Origin: Actinostola sp. cb2023
Lineage: Eukaryota; Cnidaria; Anthozoa; Actiniaria; Actinostolidae
Length of the DNA: 64,000 nucleotides
Direction: 5' to 3'
NCBI GenBank assembly: GCA_033675265.1
Contig: JAUJYZ010000989.1
Span: forward strand, 1-64,000
Within the stretch, counting starts at the first letter, position 1, and the number at the start of each line of letters is the position of its first letter. This document shows, piece after piece, positions 58,301 to 62,485 of the stretch. Under the pieces are notes generated by a model. It was given only the letters and a program-made list of their open reading frames with translations. It searched no databases and was not told the DNA's origin. The position numbers were made by a program, and so were the translations under genes.

Positions 58301-59671
58301 TGAAAAATTAATGAGGGAAATACAATAGAAATCATAAGTGTAGCAGACATCTGTAAATCGAATACAGAATTGTCCTCATTTGAATTCAACTTTAACTTGG
58401 ATTTTCTCGGTCAAACTGTTTCCTAACATGGATTCGATAAGTAAGATACAATGTACAATATTTGCGTCCGAACTGTATGGTATTTACAATGGCTCGCCTT
58501 GGCTCGCCAATATACCATACAGTTCGGCTGCTCATATTATATCTATTACTTAAAATAATAATTTAATAATTTATAGCGTGCTACATGTATTTACAGGACG
58601 AACTGATGAAGAGTGCTTTAACAATAAAACGAGCTAGAGGAAATGCTAGATTCACTGACCTGGTAGAAAGCCTTTGTAAGCATCATGTTGGGCAACAAGA
58701 ATTTTACTGATTCCTTTTACCTTACTGAGCTCTTCAACAATCTGCAGCAAAACCAAGATATCAAACACTGCAAGTTTTGTGTGTCGAAATAAGGGGGCAG
58801 AAGTGCACAAAATCATGTACATACATTCTGTAGTGTACGAAGCAGTTATAAGCTTACTTATGTATTTAACTTATAAATAAACAAATAAATGAATAAAACA
58901 ATGAAGAGTTACTTACAGGGTCACAGTTTGATCCAGCAACTAACACTGACACCTCTCCTCCTAATTTATTAGCAGCGGTTATGGCATTTAGAGTAATTGG
59001 TGTCAACGTCTCATCATTGTGTTCTGCGACAACTAACGTTGATGCATTTCTGGCCTGGCATAAGTGACGAAGCAAGCTGGCCTACAGAGACACATATGTA
59101 CATGTTGTAAACTGACCAGTTTACAGGTCTGTTCAGTGATCACTGACAATGGCCACCCCCCAAAAAGTTGAGGTTGGGATAACTGGGCATTAAAAACATA
59201 AGCTTACAGTAAATTACAGCGAAAATCCTTGTATCGCGACCTTTCATTTTGAAAACTTCAGTTGGATTTTGGGATTTTCTGTTCCGACATTCACTAAGCT
59301 TATATAAGCTTAAGCTTATGTCCATTTCTTGAGTACAAAGTTAACTCAGCATAAACATCATTCTTTAAAGTACTAAATAGTGACATTTCTATTGTTATGT
59401 ATTGTATTTAGTACTAATTAGTGCAAAAAATATATTGGCGGAACAGAAAAATCCAAAATCCATCTGAAGTTTACAAAACGAAAGGTCGCGATACAAGGAT
59501 TTTCGCAGTAAGTTCTTATGTACAATGTACAATGTACAAGGTCACGAGTTGTACAACCTTTGGTAAAAACGCAACAAAAACACAGCTAAAGTTTAAAAAG
59601 AATTATTCACAACTAAACCCATGTTTACTTACTTGTCTGGAAAGCCTTGAGAGCGAATTTACTCTCTGCAT
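34319..59671 (-). CDS. ETFA: Electron transfer flavoprotein subunit alpha, 13 exons
   Basis: ETF-alpha binds FAD and, with ETF-beta, carries electrons from mitochondrial acyl-CoA and other matrix dehydrogenases to ETF-ubiquinone oxidoreductase. Minus-strand exons: 59671-59633, 59081-58917, 58741-58660, 57948-57866, 57789-57690, 57398-57288, 39130-39026, 38710-38642, 37842-37760, 37684-37619, 37383-37338, 37056-37022, 34348-34319. All introns are GT-AG, phases agree, and the 1014 nt encode 337 residues plus stop (human about 333). The Arg/Ser-rich N-terminus fits a mitochondrial targeting peptide. Visible signatures are [18 protein letters not shown], the FAD-domain [11 protein letters not shown] and VGQTGK, and the family signature [13 protein letters not shown]. 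No frameshift or premature stop. Intron 6 (18 kb) contains the Polinton, and intron 12 the 17-bp minisatellite. Exon calls come from reading splice sites by hand. Confidence 0.95.
34468..36341. repeat. 17-bp minisatellite, main array (about 110 copies)
   Basis: Unit TATGTGCTTATGGGAGG with TGTGTGCTTATGGGAGG and TATGTCCTTATGGGAGG variants, in ETFA intron 12. Because 17 is not a multiple of three, every plus frame reads the same 17-residue repeat ([17 protein letters not shown]), giving frames of up to 656 codons that are not genes. Higher-order blocks of several hundred bp are themselves repeated. Confidence 0.97.
36343..36549. mobile_element. MITE of the GAGTCGTTTTCGTATGAG family, inside the minisatellite
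   Basis: Ends CAGTCGTTTTCGTATGAGTG and the inverted CACTCATACGAAAACGACTC, flanked by TA. The interior has two CCAAT-like ATTGGTTG motifs and CCGTACCGTGACCGTAAC. Minisatellite units continue directly on both sides, showing insertion after array expansion. Confidence 0.88.
36552..36960. repeat. 17-bp minisatellite, second part
   Basis: About 24 more units, with a G run of about 23 at 36901-36923 and diverging units towards ETFA exon 12. Confidence 0.95.
37022..37056 (-). CDS. ETFA: ETFA exon 12
   Basis: 35 nt encoding [12 protein letters not shown]. Acceptor ATTATAG, donor GTACAG. Confidence 0.93.
37338..37383 (-). CDS. ETFA: ETFA exon 11
   Basis: 46 nt encoding [15 protein letters not shown]. 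Acceptor TTTGTAG, donor GTAAAC. Confidence 0.95.
37619..37684 (-). CDS. ETFA: ETFA exon 10
   Basis: 66 nt, phase 0 to 0, encoding [19 protein letters not shown], the PROSITE ETF-alpha signature region. Donor GTAATA, acceptor ATTATAG. Confidence 0.95.
37760..37842 (-). CDS. ETFA: ETFA exon 9
   Basis: 83 nt encoding [20 protein letters not shown] then QTGKMVAP, part of the FAD pocket. Acceptor ATTGTAG, donor GTGAGT. Confidence 0.95.
38071..38234. mobile_element. Foldback MITE in ETFA intron 8
   Basis: ATAGACCGAATGCAATAATG and about 60 more bp are inverted on the right. The pairing is nearly perfect apart from a short loop around 38125-38160. Confidence 0.85.
38642..38710 (-). CDS. ETFA: ETFA exon 8
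   Basis: 69 nt encoding [20 protein letters not shown]. Acceptor AATACAG, donor GTGAGT. Confidence 0.95.
39026..39130 (-). CDS. ETFA: ETFA exon 7
   Basis: 105 nt, phase 1 to 1, encoding the domain II start with [15 protein letters not shown]. Acceptor ATTTCAG, donor GTAAGC. First exon on the other side of the Polinton. Confidence 0.95.
39346..39498. mobile_element. Foldback MITE in ETFA intron 6
   Basis: CAGGCCCCGGTTGCACGAAA, AGGTGAA and GCGCTATCCACC are inverted at the right end. Its ends resemble the element at 21,852. Confidence 0.85.
39546..40078. repeat. 45-bp satellite, about 12 near-identical copies
   Basis: Unit contains CTATACAGTCACATAGTCTA, CACATCATAAAA and CCCTAAACCTAAT. The copies are almost identical, indicating recent amplification. 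It ends 80 bp before the Polinton terminus. The CCCTAAA core is coincidental and not a telomere array. Confidence 0.96.
40159..40980. repeat. Polinton left terminal inverted repeat
   Basis: 822 bp ending at GGGTGCGTTT and matched inversely by 56380-57199. It contains a threefold tandem repeat of about 86 bp (40297-40556, with AAATCCAAACGGGGGAAATA) and a diverged second copy of its own terminus (40618-40712). Confidence 0.95.
41019..41627 (+). pseudogene. Polinton plus-strand gene of unknown function, two frame breaks
   Basis: Start ATG at 41019 follows TATATATA. Frame 1 runs with a Lys-rich N-terminus to a stop at 41133. A second frame covers about 41113-41280, and the first phase returns from about 41255 to a stop at 41625-41627. 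One break coincides with an A10 run (about 41086-41095). The combined length is about 200 codons. I do not recognise the product and it shows no protease or capsid motif. It is the only gene on the plus strand at this end, convergent with the 503-residue gene. Confidence 0.55.
41715..43226 (-). CDS. Polinton 503-residue protein of unknown function
   Basis: Intact frame of 503 residues starting [16 protein letters not shown]. Mostly soluble in appearance; a Cys-rich patch [12 protein letters not shown] lies near residue 155. A Ser/Pro/Lys-rich stretch (about 455-480) precedes a C-terminal hydrophobic segment [13 protein letters not shown], which could be a membrane anchor. It is the longest intact gene in the element and lies at the end of the structural gene run, so a virion or host-interaction role is a guess. 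A TATA-rich motif precedes the start by 12-40 nt. No family recognised. Confidence 0.8.
   Translation of the reverse strand: MKFTEFIKKYPNYDKFRFSEDSSSNVQFLSNGVDYNPFDENGNLVKTVYPFPLWHGKVEEGPENIRDFLRTTSNNTFPKELTMTKTLYPITCTSFDKPPPKYDSTSLDIYVTPSKKFTIKPRDMLTDIVLNHVTSKEAYIWLNSPNMSYYPQQLSFACWCATSGCGIGVDLITKINNPMINSLLKFHILFTSRRVLSQMNVQLPGDRSFTNINNKFDKSGYNKICREFDISPNSNFRFTGDENNGLGRIYKKIFDEVDDVTESYDKKMDGLFTNKWPGGKFKFGDETGQYGGNKLDHISPLQEHPYLYFMLNKSKGLTRAGLSRLNQSIEAYVYCILGSQVNTRSSIVDNSGSSQETQLEFLRLFESSIIEVDISKSIQRYQLAVQESKQKLDLAVAIGCWLLPSNLIINNNTVIGYNNKLLKASADMTFGVNNINYETKSVGIKHNNMGHSKVKLPHQIDKPDISNKSDKPYVNPSPPSKTHENNLAAITVGAAGLAWYMFR
43238..43266 (-). promoter_or_regulatory. AT-rich promoter-like motif before the 503-residue gene
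   Basis: On the minus strand this reads AAATATATATAAATATTATC then TCATATTAT, 12-40 nt before the start at 43226. It is very like the motifs before 46339 and 49707. Confidence 0.45.
43330..43937 (-). pseudogene. Polinton small membrane/coiled-coil protein, frameshifted
   Basis: The first part (to about 43605) has [14 protein letters not shown] and a basic helix ([12 protein letters not shown]). It is followed by two hydrophobic stretches, [15 protein letters not shown] and [20 protein letters not shown]. The second part, in another frame, is a charged helical tail ([20 protein letters not shown]). The break is at an A7 run near 43605-43611. From memory of cnidarian Polintons the two parts belong to one protein; its function is unknown. 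Confidence 0.65.
43962..44606 (-). CDS. Probable Polinton minor capsid (penton-like) protein
   Basis: Intact 214-residue protein, largely beta-strand in character, with [20 protein letters not shown] near residue 17 and a following [19 protein letters not shown] segment. This start (ligand-like strand, then a small-residue/Asn motif, then a helix) resembles Polinton minor capsid proteins that fill the five-fold vertices with a single jelly roll. It sits among structural genes. The assignment rests on remembered sequence pattern and context and should be tested by structure prediction. Confidence 0.6.
   Translation of the reverse strand: MVILYIEETKADETIWFKNPIKKSTRISLVSCSFHNHLYNLQSEGTISDGDGNVVIRLPKGNYTNFSFKNAVDKAVSIGEKKVSITIEDKKYNITSTVEAELNVSLSKLLNITTALAANTNYNINIIHPTQDVCINCDIIDSTQVLLNNKYSQILACVELNKTGEKVTYNPNNTLYTPIKNDDYINSIRVWVTDSSGKSIDAGIYPMMMVIEII
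44620..44943 (-). CDS. Polinton membrane protein, 107 residues
   Basis: Starts [18 protein letters not shown], then a hydrophobic segment (about 18-36), a Ser/Gly-rich amphipathic middle ([17 protein letters not shown]), a second hydrophobic stretch, and the C-terminal membrane segment [17 protein letters not shown]. Intact and compact. The amphipathic Gly/Ser stretch might act on membranes like the lytic proteins of adenovirus-like virions, but this is inference only. Confidence 0.75.
   Translation of the reverse strand: MSLRDRIKAVLKKYGFTVFSVVSAIGIIIGVIISSLKSGLSSVASGVGNSLKSIGKKLAQILPGMVGAIASFIFRTAGEVISFLAKNAWLLIVAVVLYFVERYKNKR
44949..45629 (-). CDS. Polinton coiled-coil protein, 226 residues
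   Basis: Highly charged and soluble. A Trp-rich patch ([15 protein letters not shown]) lies near residue 38, and the C-terminal 60 residues are strongly coiled-coil ([19 protein letters not shown]). It lies 5 bp from the next gene downstream. No family recognised; structural or scaffolding role inferred from context. Confidence 0.75.
   Translation of the reverse strand: MEVDGLDFDPLKSVDVNIPITDDELAELLPQQKEPRHTWWERTKEWLSRRGISKERGYKLFKNSDESNEDWEGRVREDIEMVDLAKHREERVEEAWDRIKSKYPNVNPKNSPFITTIDEYDRVIVRFNRLGSKHHVLFNAVGELNGKLPKTIVNYLGDPAEKVVENNERTIFSHREKLQTLKEELDNISQAGSNDVRERLNISLREQIEETRNEIEQLEEQNEVID
45655..46074 (-). CDS. Polinton protein with terminal membrane segments, 139 residues
   Basis: An N-terminal hydrophobic segment ([15 protein letters not shown]), a long charged helix ([20 protein letters not shown]), a [15 protein letters not shown] motif, and a C-terminal hydrophobic segment ([18 protein letters not shown]). 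Comparable small proteins occur in other cnidarian Polintons as I remember them. Function unknown. Confidence 0.75.
   Translation of the reverse strand: MASAVIMMVAGAVLNATAFTGSMYLAKSLGTDGKHVDEEKIRHDKAIELYQKNMGEWQKKKQEYEEWLEMQYKNKQIADSNLSDTDYAFRIYSKAHPDFNLKEPQLGDYYKPNKKQKQYEMIYVGGGMLGAGYLASKFI
46112..46339 (-). CDS. Polinton small membrane protein, 75 residues
   Basis: Two hydrophobic segments, [14 protein letters not shown] and [11 protein letters not shown], joined by a loop with [11 protein letters not shown]. The start is preceded at 46351-46380 by the clearest copy of the AT-rich promoter-like motif. Function unknown. Confidence 0.7.
   Translation of the reverse strand: MSGIENKLIKSVTDAAVVVGIAAGIGYVSKKIMKESFINDPSSSLSNYGKWVLVLSGSLYVKQYLEDQKILPKSL
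46351..46380 (-). promoter_or_regulatory. AT-rich promoter-like motif before the 75-residue gene
   Basis: The minus strand reads AAATATATAAGAAATATTAT then CTATGATAAT, 12-41 nt before the start at 46339. A TATA core followed by ATATTATCTA is shared with the other two sites. Confidence 0.45.
46383..46823 (-). CDS. Polinton single-pass membrane protein, 146 residues
   Basis: An acidic N-terminal half contains [19 protein letters not shown] then a Glu/Asp-Val-rich run with a [11 protein letters not shown] repeat. One membrane segment follows (about 87-107, [16 protein letters not shown]), then a polar tail. Function unknown; a membrane or virion component by context. Confidence 0.72.
   Translation of the reverse strand: MPEDENTKVDQITREPNNPIKKTKDPVRVEAGRRLALYHKKAKLALLKEKNLVNEVIEEEVEDGVEDVEDGVEDSMYTRFLPKLSFTTVLTVIGLSLTGLDLYFRFYKKTDGATQVTKSPKIENIEVNNVKLQNKSQIPVPRIGME
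46862..47170. repeat. 32-bp minisatellite inside the Polinton
   Basis: About ten imperfect units of AACAGAGTCCCAAGAGGTTC plus CAACAACACCTC, placed exactly between two structural genes. It gives a spurious minus frame at 47041-47307. Confidence 0.88.
47180..47803 (-). CDS. Polinton protein next to the ATPase, 207 residues
   Basis: A basic N-terminal segment ([16 protein letters not shown]) could be a nuclear localisation signal. An alpha-helical core follows ([35 protein letters not shown]) with one weakly hydrophobic stretch. Intact. Directly downstream of the packaging ATPase. No named family; possible packaging partner by position only. Confidence 0.72.
   Translation of the reverse strand: MTSILDQFEVDNMESFPEEIIEDTKIVKKERKKKLPVNKGDDTNIEQKREELSILALLNTIDQYTGVKMTLLDVKKLSKSDIELYYNRYQIILGNKLTNSLIISGIEASVGLLSYVFPIDSREALVQDLQKNEMLMQELKLISGYAVLKRGRLLALSSCLVQFATHVKISNSNDTWLAPPIITQDIEQNFDDNEKINNIIDKTLDLS
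47832..48459 (-). pseudogene. Polinton genome-packaging ATPase (FtsK/HerA-like), one frameshift
   Basis: The A32-like ATPase that pumps DNA into capsids. The first frame starts at 48459 and has Walker A GQSNSGKT (about residue 16) and Walker B LIILDD (about 96). It stops at 48130. The second frame (to 47832) carries the family's downstream conserved block [19 protein letters not shown]. The break lies near 48150 in a short A run. The two frames overlap by 38 bp, consistent with a one-base indel. The gene sits between the capsid gene and the 207-residue gene. Confidence 0.85.
48484..49707 (-). CDS. Polinton major capsid protein (double jelly roll)
   Basis: Intact 407-residue protein expected to form the pseudo-hexameric capsid shell. 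Diagnostic segments are [39 protein letters not shown] and [11 protein letters not shown], followed by beta-rich sequence to the end. This start pattern (a beta-strand ligand, then VNNIGR and a helix with DLFK) is typical of Polinton capsid genes. The start at 49707 is 66 bp from the divergent integrase start, with a shared AT-rich promoter region. First ATG used; a later start at the second Met is equally possible. Confidence 0.82.
   Translation of the reverse strand: MMLIEKQRRYTLLRLNEHRTLHWVTFSPSSAAPGETLYVSIPKLASGYVFVPNTIGLIFNLILQKGHINNRLVNNIGRSLVERMRIVYNGEVIQDLNRSDLYHLYSDLFKQVQDRDNMLRQGISTVNLRKLRCASSDASTTDPAEATLSNVYGSNYRIPLSHPTIDEHGVLNMRGLSDTFIFELTLAQGSAIGVTSDSTKNYGNSLSNIQLEYQTIHSETLAQDAANTYQLGKSLYYENLIMHKSLVINKATDTVINQHINVPRRSLTGILMLFVDPYTAGARDSEKFMNPSIVKIEVTIDGMPGRLYSAGMTQTDIWDSVIKRFGISDNMTQKRFFTDKYSVWIDLRTYPDNSLHGSGLHLNNTKDGVRLTITRSAVGTGNVNCYIYVVGDAVFDIQNGDLKSILY
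49741..49768 (-). promoter_or_regulatory. AT-rich promoter-like motif between capsid and integrase genes
   Basis: The minus strand reads AATATATAAGAATAAATATC then TATATT, 34-61 nt before the capsid start. It lies in the 66-bp gap shared with the divergent integrase gene. Confidence 0.4.
49773..50733 (+). pseudogene. Polinton retrovirus-type integrase, frameshifted
   Basis: A DDE integrase that inserts the element. The first frame starts at 49773 and includes HQADLLFLP with the first catalytic Asp; it stops at 50051. The second frame (from about 50036) carries VDPGTEFMG (second Asp) and VERANRTI (catalytic Glu), then a C-terminal region with [17 protein letters not shown] and RRATDPIWS. Compared with the family's usual spacing, residues between YKYA and AEPLTSK are short, so a small deletion around 50040 probably caused the break. 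No N-terminal HHCC finger is obvious. Confidence 0.88.
50784..52672. mobile_element. 1.9-kb insertion bounded by CCTAGGAATT repeats
   Basis: Both ends are tandem CCTAGGAATT, a self-complementary 10-mer (50795-50826; 52436-52470, 52498-52530, 52541-52575, 52610-52671). Since the unit is a palindrome, the ends are inverted repeats of each other. The left side also has a 125-bp unit repeated twice (about 50784-50905 and 50911-51035, with GGAATTGCTGGGAATTTTTG). The interior (51100-52380) has no coding frame. It lies between integrase and polymerase and interrupts the polymerase 3' end. Confidence 0.65.
52672..56341 (-). pseudogene. Polinton protein-primed family B DNA polymerase, broken into four frames
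   Basis: The polymerase that copies the element. N-terminal part 56341-55400 (313 codons) includes [10 protein letters not shown] and NEDNMCFKW. Part 2, to 54705, has a zinc-binding [25 protein letters not shown] segment and Exo I YADFECF. Part 3, 54730-54023, has [14 protein letters not shown], Exo [13 protein letters not shown] and Exo [16 protein letters not shown]. Part 4, 53994-52672, has the polymerase motifs A ([10 protein letters not shown]), B (NSVFGKT) and C (FTDTDSL). Breaks lie near 55405, 54715 and 54010, with a fourth near 52715, where the C-terminus runs into the CCTAGGAATT insertion. All catalytic motifs are present, but not in one frame. Confidence 0.92.
56380..57199. repeat. 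Polinton right terminal inverted repeat
   Basis: Inverse of 40159-40980. The only difference I noticed is a short deletion in one 86-bp unit (near 56894), so the arms look nearly identical. Confidence 0.95.
57288..57398 (-). CDS. ETFA: ETFA exon 6
   Basis: 111 nt encoding [20 protein letters not shown] and on to the linker. Acceptor AATGTAG, donor GTAAGT. The Polinton begins 88 bp downstream in the following intron. Confidence 0.95.
57690..57789 (-). CDS. ETFA: ETFA exon 5
   Basis: 100 nt encoding [17 protein letters not shown] through TFVRTIYAG. Acceptor CAATAG, donor GTATGT, phase 0 to 1. Confidence 0.95.
57866..57948 (-). CDS. ETFA: ETFA exon 4
   Basis: 83 nt encoding [20 protein letters not shown]. 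Acceptor ATTACAG, donor GTAGAG, phase 1 to 0. Confidence 0.95.
58021..58244. mobile_element. MITE of the GAGTCGTTTTCGTATGAG family in ETFA intron 3
   Basis: Diverged ends (GAGCCATTTTGATATGAGTG and inverted) with TA on both sides. The interior keeps the AACCAATCA motifs. Confidence 0.78.
58245..58659. other. Rest of ETFA intron 3
   Basis: AT-rich with a small inverted pair around 58472-58525 (CCGAACTGTATGGTAT and its inverse). Nothing else recognised. Confidence 0.5.
58660..58741 (-). CDS. ETFA: ETFA exon 3
   Basis: 82 nt encoding [20 protein letters not shown] and the following residues. Acceptor GCTGCAG, donor GTCAGT, phase 0 to 1. Confidence 0.95.
58917..59081 (-). CDS. ETFA: ETFA exon 2
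   Basis: 165 nt, phase 0 to 0. Encodes the end of the presequence and the beginning of domain I ([19 protein letters not shown]). Acceptor CTGTAG, donor GTAAGT. Confidence 0.95.
59198..59520. mobile_element. Foldback MITE in ETFA intron 1
   Basis: CATAAG...CGAAAATCCTTGTATCGCG and about 60 further bp are inverted on the right. The loop near 59367-59425 carries TACTAAATAGTGACATTTC, as in the foldback at 27,436. Confidence 0.8.
59633..59671 (-). CDS. ETFA: ETFA exon 1
   Basis: The 39 nt encode the initiator Met and an Arg/Ser-rich start ([13 protein letters not shown]), followed by donor GTAAGT. Phase 0. The start is the only ATG that reads into exon 2 in frame. Confidence 0.85.
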
Positions 59672-59961
59672 TTACCTTTAAAATTACAAATAATTTAAGA
59701 TTTTATTGAGGTTTTTTCGTTCATTTGCAAACGTCGAACCTGAGCCTGCGATACAGGTTTGATTTAGCGCATGCGTGTTACTTGTCTGTGTCGCACAGGG
59801 ATCCCAACCTTGTGTATTTTTAGTTTCGCGCGCTTTTTGGACGCGCGCGCGTCGACTGGAAGTATCAAAATACTAAAATATACGAGATGTTTTCAAATTT
59901 TATCCTTATTTTTGTATAGTTTTTTCCCCATTCAGGTCGTTTTATCTTTTAATCCTAACAC
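59672..59961. promoter_or_regulatory. Bidirectional promoter region between ETFA and the divergent gene
   Basis: 290 bp separate the two start codons. The middle is CpG-rich (GCGCGCTTTTTGGACGCGCG at about 59828). GCGCATGCGT at 59767-59776 matches the core of the NRF-1 binding site, typical of nuclear genes for mitochondrial proteins. No TATA box seen. Confidence 0.6.
59767..59776. promoter_or_regulatory. Putative NRF-1 site
   Basis: GCGCATGCGT, nine of ten bases of the palindromic GCGCATGCGC core, 96 bp upstream of the ETFA start codon. Confidence 0.45.
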
Positions 59962-60134
59962 ATGAGGAACTTTGTGGAAGATAGCTTCGTCTCGTTTAAT
60001 GAATTTAGTTTTTCTAATCATAAAAACAAAAGTTTTCGAGATGTTTTTCAACCTGCACAAAACAACGAAACCACAACTAGAGGAAGAAGTGAAGAGACAA
60101 GTGATTTGGGATTAGCAGTTGTTCCATTTGCAAG
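59962..60134 (+). CDS. Unknown divergent gene, exon 1
   Basis: Starts at the first ATG after the shared promoter. 173 nt, ending GCAAG before donor GTTTGT, phase 2. Confidence 0.65.
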
Positions 60135-62343
60135 GTTTGTTACACAAAAAGATAAATAAGATAATAGGGTACGATTACATAACTTTATGATTAATTTTAC
60201 GATTTAGGAGCTCAAAGACAGTACGAAGGCACAACAGCCTTTTGCGAGGTTTGGAAGAGGACCGAGCTGACAATGACACATGTATTTCAGCTGCTGTAAC
60301 TCCTAAGAAATTTCCCTGGGAAACCATTGGTCGTGCAACGCGAGAACAGTAAGATCTGATGGATCTCCGCCATTCCGGCAGCCCTTTGACATTCAATGAT
60401 TCATCCATCCATCCAGTCATCCATTCAGTCATTCATCCCTTTATCTATTCAGCTAAAGTATTCATCCATTCAGCTAAAGTATTCATCCATTCAGTCATTC
60501 ATCCATCCAGTCATTCATCCATTCTGTCATTCATCCATCCATTCATTCATCCATTCATTCATCCATTCAGTCATTCATTCATCCATTCAGTCATTCATCC
60601 ATCCATTCATTCATCCATTCAGTCATTCATCCATCCAGTCATTCATCCATTCTGTCATCCATCCATTCAGTCATTCATCCATTCAGTCATTCATCCATTC
60701 AGTCATTCATCCATTCAGTCATTCATCCATTCAGTCATTCATCCATTCAGTCATTCATCCATTCAGTCATTCATCCATTCAGTCATTCATCCATTCAGTC
60801 ATTCATCCATTCAGTCATTCATCCATTCAGTCATTCATCCATTCAGTCATTCATCCATTCAGTCCCTACCTATGCTTTTTTCTGAAGAAAACAATACTCC
60901 AGTTTCGCGTTGTTTAGAGATGACCGCTGTCCTTGACAAAAGACGCATTTGTACAGGCTTAGCCTCGATTCAGAAAACAGTCCGTGCGATTCAAAAATGA
61001 TTATATTGTTTCATGTCAACATTTGTTCGTGGTGTTGTTGGTATTTGTGAATAATTTACACTGACTCGAGGCTAAGCCTGTACAAGTGCGTCTGTTGTCA
61101 ATAAGTACAGCGGTTTTACAGCGGGATCTGTGAACGAGAAAAGGGACTATTTCCAACCATATCTTCTACTGATTTTGTAATCTCTCAGTGTTATATAATT
61201 GACAGATCTGGACGCGGTATACGAGTGAAATACGTTGAAACAAAACCATTCCCATTTGGAGTAGTGAGTATAGATTGGACTGATAACATTTTTGTAATAC
61301 ATACAATCGTACGGTCTGCATTCCAATTTCTATTATCTTTTCATGTTTTCTAGTTTGGTAGCAAAGTTGTAGCTTTGCGTGATACTTCACCATCTGGTAC
61401 AAACAATACACCGAGAAACAAAAATGGCCTCGTAGACTATTGGACTTTGGGTACAGAGGATCTTCCTCATCCTTCTCAGATCAGGAAGCGAAAATCTTCA
61501 AAAGCAAAACAAAAAAGATCTGGGATGGAGGTTGATGCACATCTTGCATTACTGAGGCGAAAACACGTGGAATTTAACTGGTATGGAATTCGTCTGCTTC
61601 TTTCTGATCCACTAGTTTTTCCTTCTTCTCCAGGTTCCTCTTAAATTTTTTACCATCCTACTTTTCTGAATAAAGTTTATATCTTCTTCCTCCGTTGATT
61701 TTCTTCCGTCCGAGCTCTTTATCCCCTCCTCCTATTCCTTCTCCCATTCCTACTTCTCTCCCCCAAGAGCTCTCTCTCGTCTTTTCTAGGGCACCTAAAG
61801 GCATTGCATCATATGCTAGCTGTATCGGTCAAACTGATCAAGAAGAAGTTTTACAAGAAGAAAGGATGTTACAGAAAGTACCAAATACTTCACCGCCTTT
61901 ATCGAGAAAGCACCAATTATCTGCTAGACGTATTACTCCTGTATTCTATAGCGACTCTCCACCAAAATCATGGCTCCATGAATGTGGATCTGGAAGTACA
62001 TTCTCATCATCAGTCAGTTCCAATCAGGTAACTGATTTTTTTTTTAACTCGGATCATTTTAAAATCTCTTTTTGATTGTTTAAATTATTTTGTGTAATTG
62101 GAAATGGGTGGAGTACGCTTGTACACATGTGATGAACATGTTGCAACAATGAAACATAAATACGGAGATCGATATCGGGGTTAATTTACAAGGAACGATG
62201 TTTGAGCATCAGTCACATTTCTTTGTTTTTCTTTTATAGGACCAAATAATACCACAGACAACTGATCAGTTACACCGTGGACTTGAAGTTGACATTTCTG
62301 AGGATGACTTCCATTTGATATCCTTTTGTCAAAATATAAAGTG
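59962..62343 (+). CDS. Multi-exon gene of unknown function, divergent from ETFA
   Basis: Exons read by splice sites and phase: 59962-60134, 60208-60348, 61122-61263, 61354-61580, 61790-62037 and 62240-62343 (TGA). All junctions are GT-AG; the first donor, GTTTGT, is weak. The product is about 344 residues, Ser/Arg/Lys-rich and probably mostly disordered. It shows FVEDSFVSFNEFSF at the start, PKKFPWETIGRATRE, a compact segment YIIDRSGRGIRVKYVETKPF, and a basic KRKSSKAKQKRSG stretch that could be a nuclear signal. I do not recognise the family. A further coding-like block lies at 62486-62622, so the 3' end is uncertain. Confidence 0.68.
60208..60348 (+). CDS. Unknown divergent gene, exon 2
   Basis: 141 nt after acceptor GATTTAG, encoding SSKTVRRHNSLLRGLEEDRA and PKKFPWETIGRATRE. 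Donor GTAAGA, phase 2. Confidence 0.75.
60393..60863. repeat. 16-bp minisatellite in intron 2 of the divergent gene
   Basis: About 29 copies of CATTCATCCATTCAGT, the first third irregular, the rest uniform. All three plus frames stay open, giving spurious frames of 213 and 173 codons. Confidence 0.95.
60922..61115. mobile_element. Foldback MITE just before exon 3 of the divergent gene
   Basis: GACCGCTGT, AAAAGACGCATTTGTACAGG and CTTAGCCTCGA recur inverted at the right end. It ends 6-8 bp before the exon 3 acceptor. Confidence 0.8.
61122..61263 (+). CDS. Unknown divergent gene, exon 3
   Basis: 142 nt after acceptor TTTTACAG, encoding EREKGLFPTISSTDFVISQC and YIIDRSGRGIRVKYVETKPF. Donor GTGAGT, ends in phase 0. 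The acceptor lies within about 10 bp of the end of a foldback MITE. Confidence 0.72.
61354..61580 (+). CDS. Unknown divergent gene, exon 4
   Basis: 227 nt after acceptor GTTTTCTAG, encoding FGSKVVALRDTSPSGTNN, LVDYWTLGTEDLPHPSQ and the basic KRKSSKAKQKRSG. Donor GTATGG. Confidence 0.75.
61790..62037 (+). CDS. Unknown divergent gene, exon 5
   Basis: 248 nt after acceptor TTTTCTAG, encoding APKGIASYASCIGQTDQEEV through SGSTFSSSVSSNQ. Donor GTAACT, ends in phase 0. Confidence 0.75.
62240..62343 (+). CDS. Unknown divergent gene, exon 6 (possible last exon)
   Basis: After acceptor TTTTATAG it encodes DQIIPQTTDQLHRGLEVDIS then EDDFHLISFCQNIK and TGA. If spliced instead of terminating, a donor in phase 0 is needed, and only a weak GTTGAC fits. 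Confidence 0.6.
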
Positions 62344-62485
62344 AATATTAATGAATGAATCAGAGAAGAGAAACAAAGAGAAAGAATGAAAGAAATTGAA
62401 AACAAATAGGAAATACTAATCTATTTTTTCCAGTGTTTTTCTTGATGTTTATGTGGCTGTTGTATGATGTACCTTAACCTCACAG

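Noticed and set aside
60359..61000. 213- and 173-codon SFIHP repeat frames
   Set aside because: Products of the 16-bp minisatellite within an intron.
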